DNA of 64,000 bases, from contig NC_014652.1 in assembly GCF_000166355.1 (NCBI RefSeq), positions 1,065,001-1,129,000 on the forward strand. The letters run 5' to 3'. How positions within the stretch are numbered: position 1 is the first letter of the stretch; each line of letters begins with the position of its first letter. Source of the DNA: Caldicellulosiruptor hydrothermalis 108 (GTDB taxonomy: Bacteria > Bacillota > Thermoanaerobacteria > Caldicellulosiruptorales > Caldicellulosiruptoraceae). The notes beneath the pieces are model-generated. The model made no database searches, was not told the DNA's origin, and saw only the letters and a list, made by a program, of their open reading frames with translations. Below, piece by piece: positions 44,840 through 54,512 of the stretch. The translations under genes were made by a program, and so were the position numbers.

Positions 44840-47659
44840 TTAACACTTAGCCTCAACAAAACTATCCAAATCTAATACTTCTTCTAATTCTTCAAGTGAT
44901 ATTTCAAATTTGTTTGGAACAATTACTTCTTTGAACAATTCTTTTTTAGCTTGAAGTAGGTCATGTATGTGCTCGTCGATTGTCTTTTTGACCAAGTCAG
45001 GAGCAGTTGTAATTAAGTAGTAAACGTTGACATCTTTTTGCTGACCAATTCTGTAAACTCTGTCTGTTGCTTGGTCTTCCTTTGCAGGATTCCATTCCCG
45101 AGTATAGTGTATCACATGGTTTGCGGAGGTAATATTGAGCCCTATGCCACCAACCTGTGTGTTGAGGATTAAAACATTAAATTCTGCTGATTGATTAAAA
45201 TTGTCAATTATTTGTTTGCGGCGAGAGCTATCCCGTATTTCACCATTCAAGATGTTGACAAACAAGCCATATCTTTGTTGGATTATAGATGAAAGCATTG
45301 CTTGGACAGGTTTAAACTTTGTGAAAATCAAAGCTTTTTCATCTTTTTGCTTTATTTCATCAAGTATTTCAATTAGTTTTTTCACCTTTGCGCACTCTTT
45401 GACCACTTTGTTGATATTCTTCTTGTGTATATCGTCGTTTGATATTTCTGGAAAATCACATACGTATATTAGCTTATGAAGAGTATCAAGAAGAATTTGC
45501 TTTTTATTTTCGGATTTTTTGAAATCAGCTATAATTTTACTGTATAGCATCTTTTGATAGTCTGTCATTTCGATACGGTGAGAAATTACGAATTTTTTCG
45601 GAAGTCCATGAAGATTTTTATCCTTTGTTCGCCTGAGATAATAAGGTTTAATTATTGATAAAAGTCCCTCTATTAACTTTTCAGAATCATTACTATCTGA
45701 ATTAACAATTGGATCTTCAAATCTCTCTTTGAAATTATGATAACAGCCCAATAAACCTGGTTGAACGAAATCCATAATGCACCAAAACTCGCTTAGTCCA
45801 TTTTCAAGTGGTGTGCCTGTCAAAGCTACTCTTGTTTTTGCTTTGAGTGCTTTTGTGGCTTTTGTTCTGTAAGCGTCAGGATTTTTTATGTATTGAGCTT
45901 CATCGCACACAACAACTTTCCAATCTATCTTACCAAGAATGATCTGGTCTTTCACAAGCGTGTCATACGTTGTTATAACAATGTCGTTTTTTGCAATTTC
46001 TTCTGGTTTTCTAATTCTATTATTATTGTGGTGAATGTAAAGATTGTTTTTCAGCAACGGAGCAAATTTCTCTATTTCGTCAGACCAGTTTTTTATTAAT
46101 GTATTGGGTACAATGATTAGCGATGGTTTCAATTCTTCAATTTCCTTTAAATATGCCAAAAAAGCAATGACTTGAAACGTTTTTCCTAAGCCCATTTCGT
46201 CAGCAAGTATCCCGCCAATAGAGTTTTTGTACAGTGTTTTAAGCCAATTGATACCTTCCTTTTGAAATTCTTTAATCTCAATATTTTCACTGATGAATTT
46301 TGGTCTGATGAATTCTACTTCTTCTTTTGTGAGTTGGAGTTTAAAATTGATAACTGTTTCACTGTATTCAAGATGAGCTATATTATCAAATATCTCTAAT
46401 ACGAATTTAATTTCACTTTCTGGTATTTTAAAACCTGTTTCTTCATATACGCTTTTTATTTCCTCAATTTTTGTTTTGAAATTTTTAATATCATTGTAAT
46501 TATTTCTAACCCATTTATCGCCTATTTTTACGTATTCATCATTTGATAACTCTAAAATAGGTAAGATTTCGTCAATCTGAACATCTTCGGAATATTGGTT
46601 GTCAGATGATTCAAACTTAATTTCTCCTACTAAGTCGAATAAACCTGTTTTTGTGTCTTTATTTAGCTTTATAATTGGCTTTATATGATAAACTTTTATA
46701 CCAATTTCTTTAACCCTTTTACTGAATTCGTCTATATCTATCCAGTCGGGCAAAAACAAATGGGGGGTTTCAATCAGTTTTGGAATTTCGGGTCCTTTGA
46801 ATTTGGGAAGCCTTTTTATGGTATTGAATTTTTCCACAGCATTGTTACTGGAAAAGATTCTAATTCTTCGATACCCAATTGGAATTGTTTTGACTTTTTC
46901 AAGATATTCATCTTTGCTATGAAAAATGTGATTAATTTCTTGTGTTTTTTCACTTTGGTGAATAATAACAGGTTCAATTGCAATTTCGTCTTTATTCGGT
47001 GTTTTGATTACATAATCAACTTCATCTACATACAAGTATTCCTCGTTTTTTAAGTAATCTTCGAGAATAACATTTTCAGACTTTGCTTTGGACTGCAGTA
47101 GACTTATATATTCTGCCAACATTTCCTTTGATTTTTCTTGATTGATTTTGTTTACAATAGAAATCAAATCATACACATGCTTTTCCATTAGATATGCCTT
47201 GTTATCAAAAAACAAAACATTTTCTATAATATGATATTTGTCAATTTTCTTACCACTGGAAAGATATAAATCATATTTAAGCCTAAAATCAACAGAAGTG
47301 AAAATACCTTCAGTACGTATCTTTATTTTTAAATTTTTGATGTCTCTTGGTAAGTTGGTCAGTATTCTATCCTGATTCTCTATTTTATACAAGCTATCAT
47401 ATGAGATGATATATGCATTTTCTTTATGTGGCTGAATTATTTCATCGTTCCATAATTGTTGCAGAATTATCAATTTCTGGTATGAATCACTTGTTAGTTT
47501 CTTCAGATATTTCGTTATAATATGGTTTTTGTCAAAAGGTAGTGAAATATTTTGTCTTTTCTTGTTTGTAAAATTTAAGAAAATAGTTGTGATAATACCA
47601 TCTTTACAATAATCTATCTCAGTAGAGATAGACTTTTTGAAAAGATTAAAGAAAAACAT
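44840..47659 (-). CDS. zorD: Zorya type I protein ZorD: SNF2-family helicase
   Basis: 939 aa. The N-terminal ~460 residues are specific to the protein and without a clear motif. The SNF2 helicase core follows: Q-like FQKEGINWL (465-473), motif I ADEMGLGKT (486-494), motif Ia IIVPNTLIKNW, motif II CDEAQYIKN (585-593), motif III LTGTPLENGLSEFW (613-626). The C-terminal lobe has KALIFTKFKPVQ, GGIGLNITSANHVIH and DRVYRIGQQKDVNV. In type I Zorya, ZorD is the DNA-attacking effector. It lies 16 bp after zorC on the minus strand. Genes homologous to motor proteins upstream make a general chromatin-type or RapA role unlikely. Confidence 0.88.
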   Translation of the reverse strand: MFFFNLFKKSISTEIDYCKDGIITTIFLNFTNKKRQNISLPFDKNHIITKYLKKLTSDSYQKLIILQQLWNDEIIQPHKENAYIISYDSLYKIENQDRILTNLPRDIKNLKIKIRTEGIFTSVDFRLKYDLYLSSGKKIDKYHIIENVLFFDNKAYLMEKHVYDLISIVNKINQEKSKEMLAEYISLLQSKAKSENVILEDYLKNEEYLYVDEVDYVIKTPNKDEIAIEPVIIHQSEKTQEINHIFHSKDEYLEKVKTIPIGYRRIRIFSSNNAVEKFNTIKRLPKFKGPEIPKLIETPHLFLPDWIDIDEFSKRVKEIGIKVYHIKPIIKLNKDTKTGLFDLVGEIKFESSDNQYSEDVQIDEILPILELSNDEYVKIGDKWVRNNYNDIKNFKTKIEEIKSVYEETGFKIPESEIKFVLEIFDNIAHLEYSETVINFKLQLTKEEVEFIRPKFISENIEIKEFQKEGINWLKTLYKNSIGGILADEMGLGKTFQVIAFLAYLKEIEELKPSLIIVPNTLIKNWSDEIEKFAPLLKNNLYIHHNNNRIRKPEEIAKNDIVITTYDTLVKDQIILGKIDWKVVVCDEAQYIKNPDAYRTKATKALKAKTRVALTGTPLENGLSEFWCIMDFVQPGLLGCYHNFKERFEDPIVNSDSNDSEKLIEGLLSIIKPYYLRRTKDKNLHGLPKKFVISHRIEMTDYQKMLYSKIIADFKKSENKKQILLDTLHKLIYVCDFPEISNDDIHKKNINKVVKECAKVKKLIEILDEIKQKDEKALIFTKFKPVQAMLSSIIQQRYGLFVNILNGEIRDSSRRKQIIDNFNQSAEFNVLILNTQVGGIGLNITSANHVIHYTREWNPAKEDQATDRVYRIGQQKDVNVYYLITTAPDLVKKTIDEHIHDLLQAKKELFKEVIVPNKFEISLEELEEVLDLDSFVEAKC

Positions 47660-47675
47660 GAGTCATCTCCCACCT

Positions 47676-48890
47676 TTATTCAATGTTTTCATAATATCGT
47701 AAGCATAGAAATGTTTTGTATTTCCAATTTGTTTGGTGAGTAATTCTGAATAAGCAGGTGTTTTTGTCTTTAAAAAAATCGTTAGACTTATCTAAACTTA
47801 TATATACTTCATATGCGCTTTTGAAATAATCTTTAGAATATGCATAGATTGCATTTCCCACGTTACCGAATTCTATTACCACGATGTTTTTGAAGTACAT
47901 AAAAACTCTGTAATTTTGTCTATCAGGATATACATATTCCATATACTTAATAAATCGTTTCCAAAAACTAAATCTCTCATTGTCATCACTGAAGAAAAGC
48001 AAAAGTTTTTGTTCATTTAACCACATTAACAGTTTTTGCTTTACATTTTCATCTAACAAATTCCAAAACAAGTTTACCTTGGGCTTATTAGGTTCACCAA
48101 ACCTATCAACTAAGATTTCAAGTATCTGTCTGTCGCAGTGTTCTATATCCAAGACAGTAAGGTAATGATTGTAAAACTGTGCTAATTTTTCTATCGAATT
48201 TGTTTTCTCAAGCATGTCACAGATGTATTTTATGTTGTTTGTATCACTAAAAAAGTGTGTGGATTTTGCAGTTATGGCAACATTCCAACATAGCTCTATG
48301 AATAAAGGTTTGTCATCTTTGATAGAAAATCTTTCTTTTATACTAACAAGTGAAATATTTTCTTTTATTATAAATTCAACAAATTTGTTTATTTCGGCTC
48401 CGCTGTCAATCCACTGTTTTATAAAAAAGAATTCACGTTCACTTATACCTATTAGCTTATTTAGGTGGTCAAATTTTTTAAAGTAGAATTTTAAAGCATA
48501 CATTATAGCAGGTTCACTATATAATGTCTGGAAAGTGGACCACAATTGTTTAAAAAGCGATATCTTAGGGTTAAGCCATGTCAGCTTTATTATGTTGATT
48601 CTTGCAGTATGTTCAATTTTGTCATAATTCGAAGATAAGTAAGATAAGAGAAGGCGAACATGCCTGAGTTTAATTTTATATGAAAATTCTAGGAGATCAT
48701 AGTCCGATGTAATTTTACTCAGTGCTTCAATGAGATTATTCACCTCTGACGAAAAATTTTTATCAAATTCAAATATCGCTGGATTTTCTATTTCACCCAA
48801 AACTTTTTCTATGGTTGCTTCCATATTTCTTCTTGCAATGCTTAATTTAAAAGGGTAGAAGTCAAGTGTTGGTATATTTATTTTTTTCAT
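47676..48890 (-). CDS. zorC: Zorya type I protein ZorC (EH-signature domain)
   Basis: 404 aa, mainly helical. The C-terminal part carries the pattern that names the EH-signature family: an invariant Glu in VVIEFGNVGNAIYAYSKDYF (about residues 340-359) and an invariant His in LFRITHQTNWKYKTF (about 382-396). RFSFWKRFIKYM just before is also typical. In Zorya, ZorC is a DNA-binding partner required with ZorD. The gene overlaps zorB by four bases (ATGA) and precedes zorD, which is the order known for type I systems. Assignment rests on the E/H motifs together with this order. Confidence 0.85.
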   Translation of the reverse strand: MKKINIPTLDFYPFKLSIARRNMEATIEKVLGEIENPAIFEFDKNFSSEVNNLIEALSKITSDYDLLEFSYKIKLRHVRLLLSYLSSNYDKIEHTARINIIKLTWLNPKISLFKQLWSTFQTLYSEPAIMYALKFYFKKFDHLNKLIGISEREFFFIKQWIDSGAEINKFVEFIIKENISLVSIKERFSIKDDKPLFIELCWNVAITAKSTHFFSDTNNIKYICDMLEKTNSIEKLAQFYNHYLTVLDIEHCDRQILEILVDRFGEPNKPKVNLFWNLLDENVKQKLLMWLNEQKLLLFFSDDNERFSFWKRFIKYMEYVYPDRQNYRVFMYFKNIVVIEFGNVGNAIYAYSKDYFKSAYEVYISLDKSNDFFKDKNTCLFRITHQTNWKYKTFLCLRYYENIE

Positions 48891-49612
48891 TTTGATGCAC
48901 CCTTTAGGATTTGTTCCATTTGTCTGACCATTTCTTCCTCTTTGAGTCTGAATTTGAACTCAACACGTCTTGAAGCATCTTGATCGACCTTGCCGTTTTT
49001 ATATATCAATTGGCTGAATGAACGACCATTTGATGTTATGTATTTTTTGAGCAACTGTTTCTGGGGAAAATCAGGAAACTGGTTACTTAGAATGTATCTC
49101 ACTACTTCAAAAGCTCTTTTTTGCGATAATTCAAGGTTATATAGGTAATCACCTCTGTTATCTGTGTGACCTTCAATTATAATTTGCGATATATTGTCTT
49201 TATTTTGTGGTGATAATAAAATTCCAATATATTTGGGAATGAACTGCTGCAAGAATTTCTTTCCATTTTGTGTAAGGTTGTAGCTGTTATATTCAAATAG
49301 CACACTTTCGGAAAATGTAATTGCGCCTGTTTGAGGGTCTATTTTTAGCGAGAGTTTAGAATTTTTGAATTCCTTAATTAAATCCTCTACAATTTTTTTT
49401 CTTATTCCCACAATTGATTCTAATTTTTGTTCTGTTTTTTTGAGATTTTCAGTTAATTTTTCCCTTTCTTTTATTTTGGCTTGCAGTATTTCTGAATAGG
49501 AAAATATCAAGAGCATGAGTAACAGGATGAACATCAAAATCAAGGCAGCCATCATATCTGAGTATGACATCCAATAATCATGAGGTTTTTCATGGTCTTC
49601 AAAATCCTGCAT
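48887..49612 (-). CDS. zorB: Zorya protein ZorB: MotB-like stator with OmpA domain
   Basis: 241 aa. A single transmembrane helix (about residues 20-38) is preceded by the ion-carrying Asp19 in WMSYSDMMAALILMF, as in MotB. A coiled coil (about 40-85) leads to an OmpA-type peptidoglycan-binding domain: SVLFEYNSYNLTQNGKKFL, IIIEGHTDNRGDYLYNLELS (144-163) and SQKRAFEVVRYIL. The C-terminus has GRSFSQL and DASRRVEFKF, the usual end of the fold. With ZorA it forms an ion-driven complex anchored in the wall. It is followed by zorC and zorD, not by chemotaxis genes. Confidence 0.9.
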   Translation of the reverse strand: MQDFEDHEKPHDYWMSYSDMMAALILMFILLLMLLIFSYSEILQAKIKEREKLTENLKKTEQKLESIVGIRKKIVEDLIKEFKNSKLSLKIDPQTGAITFSESVLFEYNSYNLTQNGKKFLQQFIPKYIGILLSPQNKDNISQIIIEGHTDNRGDYLYNLELSQKRAFEVVRYILSNQFPDFPQKQLLKKYITSNGRSFSQLIYKNGKVDQDASRRVEFKFRLKEEEMVRQMEQILKGASK

Positions 49613-49635
49613 TTGTTATCCCTCCGATTTTCTTG

Positions 49636-51255
49636 TTAATTCTTTTTTGAAAGTGTTTCTATAGCTACTAACGTCTTGTTGAAACTATCGTAGAAGTTTT
49701 TCAGTGACCTATCTAAATCCTCGACCATATCATGCATAGAACTTAATAGGCGAAACAGATAATTTGTAATATTTTCTAATTCCGAATCGATATAATTTAG
49801 TCCCGTTTTTAATCCATCATTTACTCTTTGCATAAAATCTTGAGATGATGCGGTTATTGCGTCGCTTATATATGTCAATGAGGCGCTTATGTCTTTTATT
49901 GTATTTTCTACTTTGTTTACAGAGTCCAGGAAGTTTGATATTTTCATACTGATTTCTTCATCTGTATTTTCAATCTTTTCAACAAGTTTGTAATACTCTT
50001 CTTTGATCTTCTCTAATTCTATACTGAGCATTTCTAGTTGCTTTTCAAAAGTATCTTGGACTTTTACTATAAAATCGAGATTTTCTGAGGCTTTGTTGTT
50101 TACCTCTTCAATTACCTTAAGATTCGAAGTTAAACTATTCAGAATATCTGTAAAAACTGTGCTGATTTTTACTTGATTTTGTGTCGTTTCAATGACAGAC
50201 TTTATGAAGTCATCTAAAGACTGTTTTAGAGTAAGCTGCCAGGTGCAAATATTATCAATTGTGGCGGCAAGTTCTTGAAATTTATAACTCAAAGCACCAG
50301 ACATCTCATTTACAAATTTATCAACAATTTTGGAAATTCCTTCAACTTGAGTTTGAGACGCCACGTTTGAGAAGTTTTCAATCACGCTTGCAATATTATT
50401 TATCGCAGGCTCAATGATTGATTTATAGAGTTCATCATTGTAAGAAAAAAGCTGAGGTAGAATTTCATTGTTTATCTTATCTGTTAATACCTTCGAAAGC
50501 TCTGTTGATATATCAGTTGCTATCGTTTTCAATAATGATGTTTGAGTTTCCAACAAATCATGTATTTCTTTTATGTAACTCTTATTTTCTTCTCCGACTA
50601 TATCTTTGATTACCTGCTGAAATTGGTGTATGATCCTGACTCGTGAGGTTAAAAGTATTCTATCTGCTAACGTCCAGACTAGAGAGAAAAATATGCCTAC
50701 AATTGATGTATAAAAAGCTAGTTTCAAACCAATCATTAGATTTTCTATACTGCTTTTCATAGCCTCACCGGTTGCAATGTTAATATCACTTAATCCTTTT
50801 CCAAGTCCAACAAATGTTCCTAAAATACCAAGACCTGTTAGCAATCCAGGTGTTGCTTCGGCTAACCTTCTGTTTGTAAGAGCATCGATTAAATTTGCTT
50901 TGTTAAAGTGCTTATCAATCTTTTCTTCTGGGCTGAATTTGGAATTTTCTCTATATTTTTTCCAGAGAGAAATTATTATGTCCTCGTTACATGAATCTAT
51001 TATTTTGTCAACGTCATCTAACGATAGTTCTGCGTTATTTGCATTAACTGTTATCTTGTTAGTAATTTCCTTTAGTTTTTTACAAACGAAATTTACTTTT
51101 ATCCATTTGTGTGATTCCACTTTGTATGTAAAAATAAAGTTTGAAACAACAAACAACCCAGTAGCTACAACAATTATAAAAAAGCACCATGTATCAGTAG
51201 AAATAGAAAAAAACAAACTCAAGATTATATCGAATATCATTTGTGAAGTATCCAT
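49636..51255 (-). CDS. zorA: Zorya protein ZorA: MotA/ExbB-like channel with long cytoplasmic tail
   Basis: 539 aa. Transmembrane helices lie near residues 22-45, 150-170 (TPGLLTGLGILGTFVGLGKG) and 188-210 (LMIGLKLAFYTSIVGIFFSL), the MotA/TolQ/ExbB core. Residues about 220-539 form a very long, charged coiled-coil tail (for example IEKIKEEYYKLVEKIE-like heptads), which is unlike flagellar MotA (about 260 aa) but typical of ZorA. The tail is thought to pass a phage-entry signal from the membrane to ZorC/ZorD. GGAGG precedes the ATG. First gene of the operon. Confidence 0.9.
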   Translation of the reverse strand: MDTSQMIFDIILSLFFSISTDTWCFFIIVVATGLFVVSNFIFTYKVESHKWIKVNFVCKKLKEITNKITVNANNAELSLDDVDKIIDSCNEDIIISLWKKYRENSKFSPEEKIDKHFNKANLIDALTNRRLAEATPGLLTGLGILGTFVGLGKGLSDINIATGEAMKSSIENLMIGLKLAFYTSIVGIFFSLVWTLADRILLTSRVRIIHQFQQVIKDIVGEENKSYIKEIHDLLETQTSLLKTIATDISTELSKVLTDKINNEILPQLFSYNDELYKSIIEPAINNIASVIENFSNVASQTQVEGISKIVDKFVNEMSGALSYKFQELAATIDNICTWQLTLKQSLDDFIKSVIETTQNQVKISTVFTDILNSLTSNLKVIEEVNNKASENLDFIVKVQDTFEKQLEMLSIELEKIKEEYYKLVEKIENTDEEISMKISNFLDSVNKVENTIKDISASLTYISDAITASSQDFMQRVNDGLKTGLNYIDSELENITNYLFRLLSSMHDMVEDLDRSLKNFYDSFNKTLVAIETLSKKN

Positions 51256-51335
51256 AGAAAAGTTTCCTCCTTTATAGTCATTGGACCATAGCCTTGGTTT
51301 GTTTGTGAGAATTTAGTTTTTAGAGATTAATACGT

Positions 51336-51364
51336 ATTGTATGTTTAAAAATATTTTACCACAA
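51336..51364 (-). promoter_or_regulatory. candidate promoter of the zorABCD operon
   Basis: On the minus strand TTGTGG (51364-51359) and TACAAT (51341-51336) are spaced by 17 bp, about 80 bp upstream of the zorA start. The rest of the 296-bp divergent region (51256-51551) is AT-rich; I see no other clear element in it. Confidence 0.4.
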
Positions 51365-51551
51365 GACGAATCAAATGTAATACTCAGAGTTTAAAATTTT
51401 CTATTTCTCATCTTAGAACAAACGTAAATTTTTTTCTAAACTTTGTCAATATATAGCAAAAAGGCAAAAGCCGTTTGAAAAAAGTAATAGACGGGAAAAT
51501 TGATTAGGAAAATATCAAAAATTAAAAATTGACTTTGGCGAGGTGGTTTAT

Positions 51552-52200
51552 ATGAGTAAAAATTCTATAGAAACGTTTGTAGCAGACCTCTGGGAAAAGA
51601 TATTTTCTTATCTAAGCAGAGTTTCAATATTCTACTGGCTCAGAAAAGTAACAAAAAATACAAGTTATTTTTTTGTTGATGCATGGGTATTAGGAAATTT
51701 ATTTCTATACATTTTTGGCTGTTATACTAACCTACTACATAAATATCCGCTTTAAATTTTTATTTTGGATAATTTTAACTTATGGTATTTTGAGAGTTTT
51801 CGAAATAATAATATACCAACTCAATGTATTATTTTTTGATAGAATAAGGGCGCAGAAGAAAAATCAAGATTATTCTATAAAATCAGCAACCAGAATGGTT
51901 ATATTACTACTTCACAATTTTGCTGAAATAATGTTTTGGTATTCGTCTATGATGATTTGTATTTTAAAGCTTGAAGGAAACTTTTCTCAACAAAGTACTG
52001 TTTGGGATTATATAAGATCAAATATTTTAAATGTGGCAACATTTAATAGTAATGAAATAGAGAAAATAGTAAATAAAACAAATTCAAATATAGCTAATCT
52101 AATATTTTTTGAAAATATTACAGGCTTATTTATGACATTATTGTGCTTAGCGAGATTTATTAATTTATTGCCAACAGTTAAGACTAAAGATGAAATGTAA
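51552..52200 (+). pseudogene. membrane protein gene with a one-base frameshift, divergent from Zorya
   Basis: The ATG at 51552 follows GAGGTG and opens MSKNSIETFVADLWEKIFSY. The frame continues to WVLGNLFLYIF at 51716 and then ends at 51755. Frame two continues from the T5 tract at 51712-51716 as LAVILTYYINIRFKFLFW to a stop at 52200. Removing one T joins them into about 215 aa with four or five membrane helices and a polar loop (IRAQKKNQDYSIKSA). So the gene is frameshifted, or the T-run was misread. I do not recognise the family; its hydrophobic layout resembles small ion-channel-like proteins. It reads away from zorA. Confidence 0.65.
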
Positions 52201-52381
52201 ATATAGGTACATCTGTAATATTTATGTATCTTAATCAAACAAGCAAATGGTAACCAATTTTTAGCAATAAAGAACCTCTCAATGAAGTATATAAGCTGCA
52301 TGTGAAGAAAATATTCAAGGTTGAGAACAAATCAGAAACTACACAGCAATATCAATGACACTGTCATTCTGACAATATCCT

Positions 52382-52409
52382 TAAACTTTTCCCTTTCCAC
52401 AACCGATAA
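52382..52409 (+). promoter_or_regulatory. sigma-D-type promoter of flaG-fliD-fliS
   Basis: TAAA (52382-52385), 16 bp, then ACCGATAA (52402-52409). It matches sigma-D consensus except one base and is nearly the same as the hag promoter in both boxes and spacing. It lies 37 bp before flaG. The remainder of the gap 52201-52381 holds no gene. Confidence 0.82.
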
Positions 52410-52445
52410 TATAAAAAGAAAGATTAAAAAGAGAGGGAAGCGATA

Positions 52446-52844
52446 ATGGTTGTTGATGGTATTGGAGTCAAAACCATTGATATATCGAATGCAGTATCAA
52501 GGATTCAAGACAGCAGAACAAGACCCGAAAATATTGAAGTTAGCTTGCAGGAAGAAAAGGGTATAAATAAAGAAGGAGTTAATGATAAATTTACAGAGAA
52601 GAATGACAAAAAGGAACTTGATGAAGATACACTCCTAAAGATGATAAACCAAGCCAACAAAGCATTTGAAGCAAAATACACACGGCTTGAGTTTTCTATT
52701 CACAAAGAGACACATGAAATTGTTGTAAAGGTATATGACAAAGAAACAAATGAGCTTATAAGAGAAATACCACCCGAGAAGATTTTGGATATAATTGCAA
52801 AGCTTTGGGAGCTTGCAGGCATTTTTGTGGATGAGAGAAGATAG
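52446..52844 (+). CDS. flaG: flagellar protein FlaG
   Basis: 132 aa. A variable polar N-terminal half precedes the FlaG domain: DEDTLLKMINQANKAFEAKY, TRLEFSIHKETHEIVVKVYD and ETNELIREIPPEKILDII. FlaG influences filament length in other bacteria. The gene heads the flaG-fliD-fliS operon, as in B. subtilis, with fliD 13 bp downstream. Confidence 0.92.
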   Translation: MVVDGIGVKTIDISNAVSRIQDSRTRPENIEVSLQEEKGINKEGVNDKFTEKNDKKELDEDTLLKMINQANKAFEAKYTRLEFSIHKETHEIVVKVYDKETNELIREIPPEKILDIIAKLWELAGIFVDERR

Positions 52845-52857
52845 GTGGTGATAAAAA

Positions 52858-54432
52858 ATGAATGTTAACTCAACTAATTCGACAAGCTATACAAATCCTT
52901 ATGACATGTATAAATACTACACAAGAGTAGGTGGACTTGCAAGCGGACTTGACACAGATTCAATTATTCAGGGTTTGATGAGTGTTGAGAAGACAAAGTA
53001 TAATAAGCTGTATCAGCAAAAACAGCTTTTAGAGTGGCAAAGACAGGATTATATGGACATAGCAAGTGCTATATCGAGTTTTAAAGATTATGTTTTTAAT
53101 CTCAAGCTTTCAAGTAACTTTGTAAAGTATAAGACAAGTGGAGAGGCTGTTGACTCTGGTTATGTTTCTGTTACAGGGACAGCTAACGCACTTGAGGGGA
53201 ATTATCAAATAAAAGTTGAACAGCTTGCAACCCAAGCAAATGCTGTGGTGAATGATCTTACGGCAATTAAAAAAGATGATCAGAACAAAGTAAAACTTCA
53301 AGTTGAACTGACAGTTGGCAGTTCGACTGTCACAAAAACAATAGAGCTTACTTGGAATCCAGGAGATTCTACTTCAACTTTTGGTGCTAATTTGGCAAAA
53401 TCGATAAATGAGGCATTTAGTAGTGATGGTGGGTTGAAGGCTTATTACGACTCAACATTAAATAAACTTATAATAGCTTCTCAAAAGACAGGCAGCAATG
53501 TAAGTTTTACTGTGATAGATGTAAATAACAATAATGCTCAAATAGCAAGTGGAACAGGCACAGATGCAAAGGTTTATATAAAAGATAGTTTTAACAACGA
53601 ATCACTTGTTACCTCAGCCACTAATACAATAAATGTCTATGGAATGAGCATAACATTGAATAAAACAACATTGGATGTTCAAGGCAGTGCGCAATATAAA
53701 TCTTTTTCAATTTCAAAAGATGTTGATGCGATTGTAAACAATATCAAAGATTTTATTAATAAATACAACGAGCTTGTCAGCAAAATTTATAGTAAAATAA
53801 CAGAAAAGCGAAATAGAGACTATTTGCCACTGACAGAAGAACAAAAAGCCCAGATGAAGGACACGGACATTCAAAAATGGGAGGATGTAGCTAAAAAAGG
53901 GCTTTTGTATGGTGATTCTATACTTTCAAGTTTTTTGGACAATATGCGAAACTACTTATACAAACAAGTTCCAGGTCTTCCTTCTAACTTAGATACGATA
54001 TCTGAAGCAGGAATAGAAACATACAGCTATTTTGAAAGCAAAGAAGGAAAAATTTATATCAAAGATGAAGCTAAGCTCAGAGATGCGATAGCAAATAATT
54101 TTGATGCATTTGTGAAGCTGTTTACAAGCAGTGGTGACGACACAAAATCTATTGATGATGATGGGATTCTCCAGCGATTTTACAGCCTTGCAAATGATAC
54201 CCTAAAGAAGATATACGACAAAGCTGGCAAACCATATTTTACAAACACATATGACCCGAATAGTTCTATAGGAAAGCAGCTAAGAAGCATTATTGACCAA
54301 ATGAATGCTGAGCAAGAGAGACTGCAAAAGGTGGAAGATAGATATTACAGGCAGTTTACTCAGCTTGAGCAGTTAATTGCCCAAATGAATACTCAAAGCT
54401 CGTGGTTATCTCAACAGTTTAGTGGCAGGTAA
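52858..54432 (+). CDS. fliD: flagellar filament capping protein FliD
   Basis: 524 aa. FliD_N signature near the start: GGLASGLDTDSIIQGLMSVE (about residues 25-44), with LYQQKQLLEWQRQDYMDI following. The C-terminal FliD_C domain includes VNNIKDFINKYNELVSKIYS and the final coiled coil ERLQKVEDRYYRQFTQLEQL with IAQMNTQSSWLSQQF. It caps the growing filament and guides flagellin assembly. The chaperone gene fliS follows 80 bp later. Confidence 0.94.
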   Translation: MNVNSTNSTSYTNPYDMYKYYTRVGGLASGLDTDSIIQGLMSVEKTKYNKLYQQKQLLEWQRQDYMDIASAISSFKDYVFNLKLSSNFVKYKTSGEAVDSGYVSVTGTANALEGNYQIKVEQLATQANAVVNDLTAIKKDDQNKVKLQVELTVGSSTVTKTIELTWNPGDSTSTFGANLAKSINEAFSSDGGLKAYYDSTLNKLIIASQKTGSNVSFTVIDVNNNNAQIASGTGTDAKVYIKDSFNNESLVTSATNTINVYGMSITLNKTTLDVQGSAQYKSFSISKDVDAIVNNIKDFINKYNELVSKIYSKITEKRNRDYLPLTEEQKAQMKDTDIQKWEDVAKKGLLYGDSILSSFLDNMRNYLYKQVPGLPSNLDTISEAGIETYSYFESKEGKIYIKDEAKLRDAIANNFDAFVKLFTSSGDDTKSIDDDGILQRFYSLANDTLKKIYDKAGKPYFTNTYDPNSSIGKQLRSIIDQMNAEQERLQKVEDRYYRQFTQLEQLIAQMNTQSSWLSQQFSGR

Positions 54433-54512
54433 GCATACTTATAGATATTTAGTTGTTTAGAATAACAAATTAAAATTTAAGAAATAAACAAAAATATGAG
54501 GAGGCAAAATTT

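Noticed and set aside
48887-51255. Second flagellar stator pair motA-motB
   Set aside because: The MotA-like protein is 539 aa with a very long coiled tail, and the pair is followed by an EH-signature protein and an SNF2 helicase, which is Zorya order.
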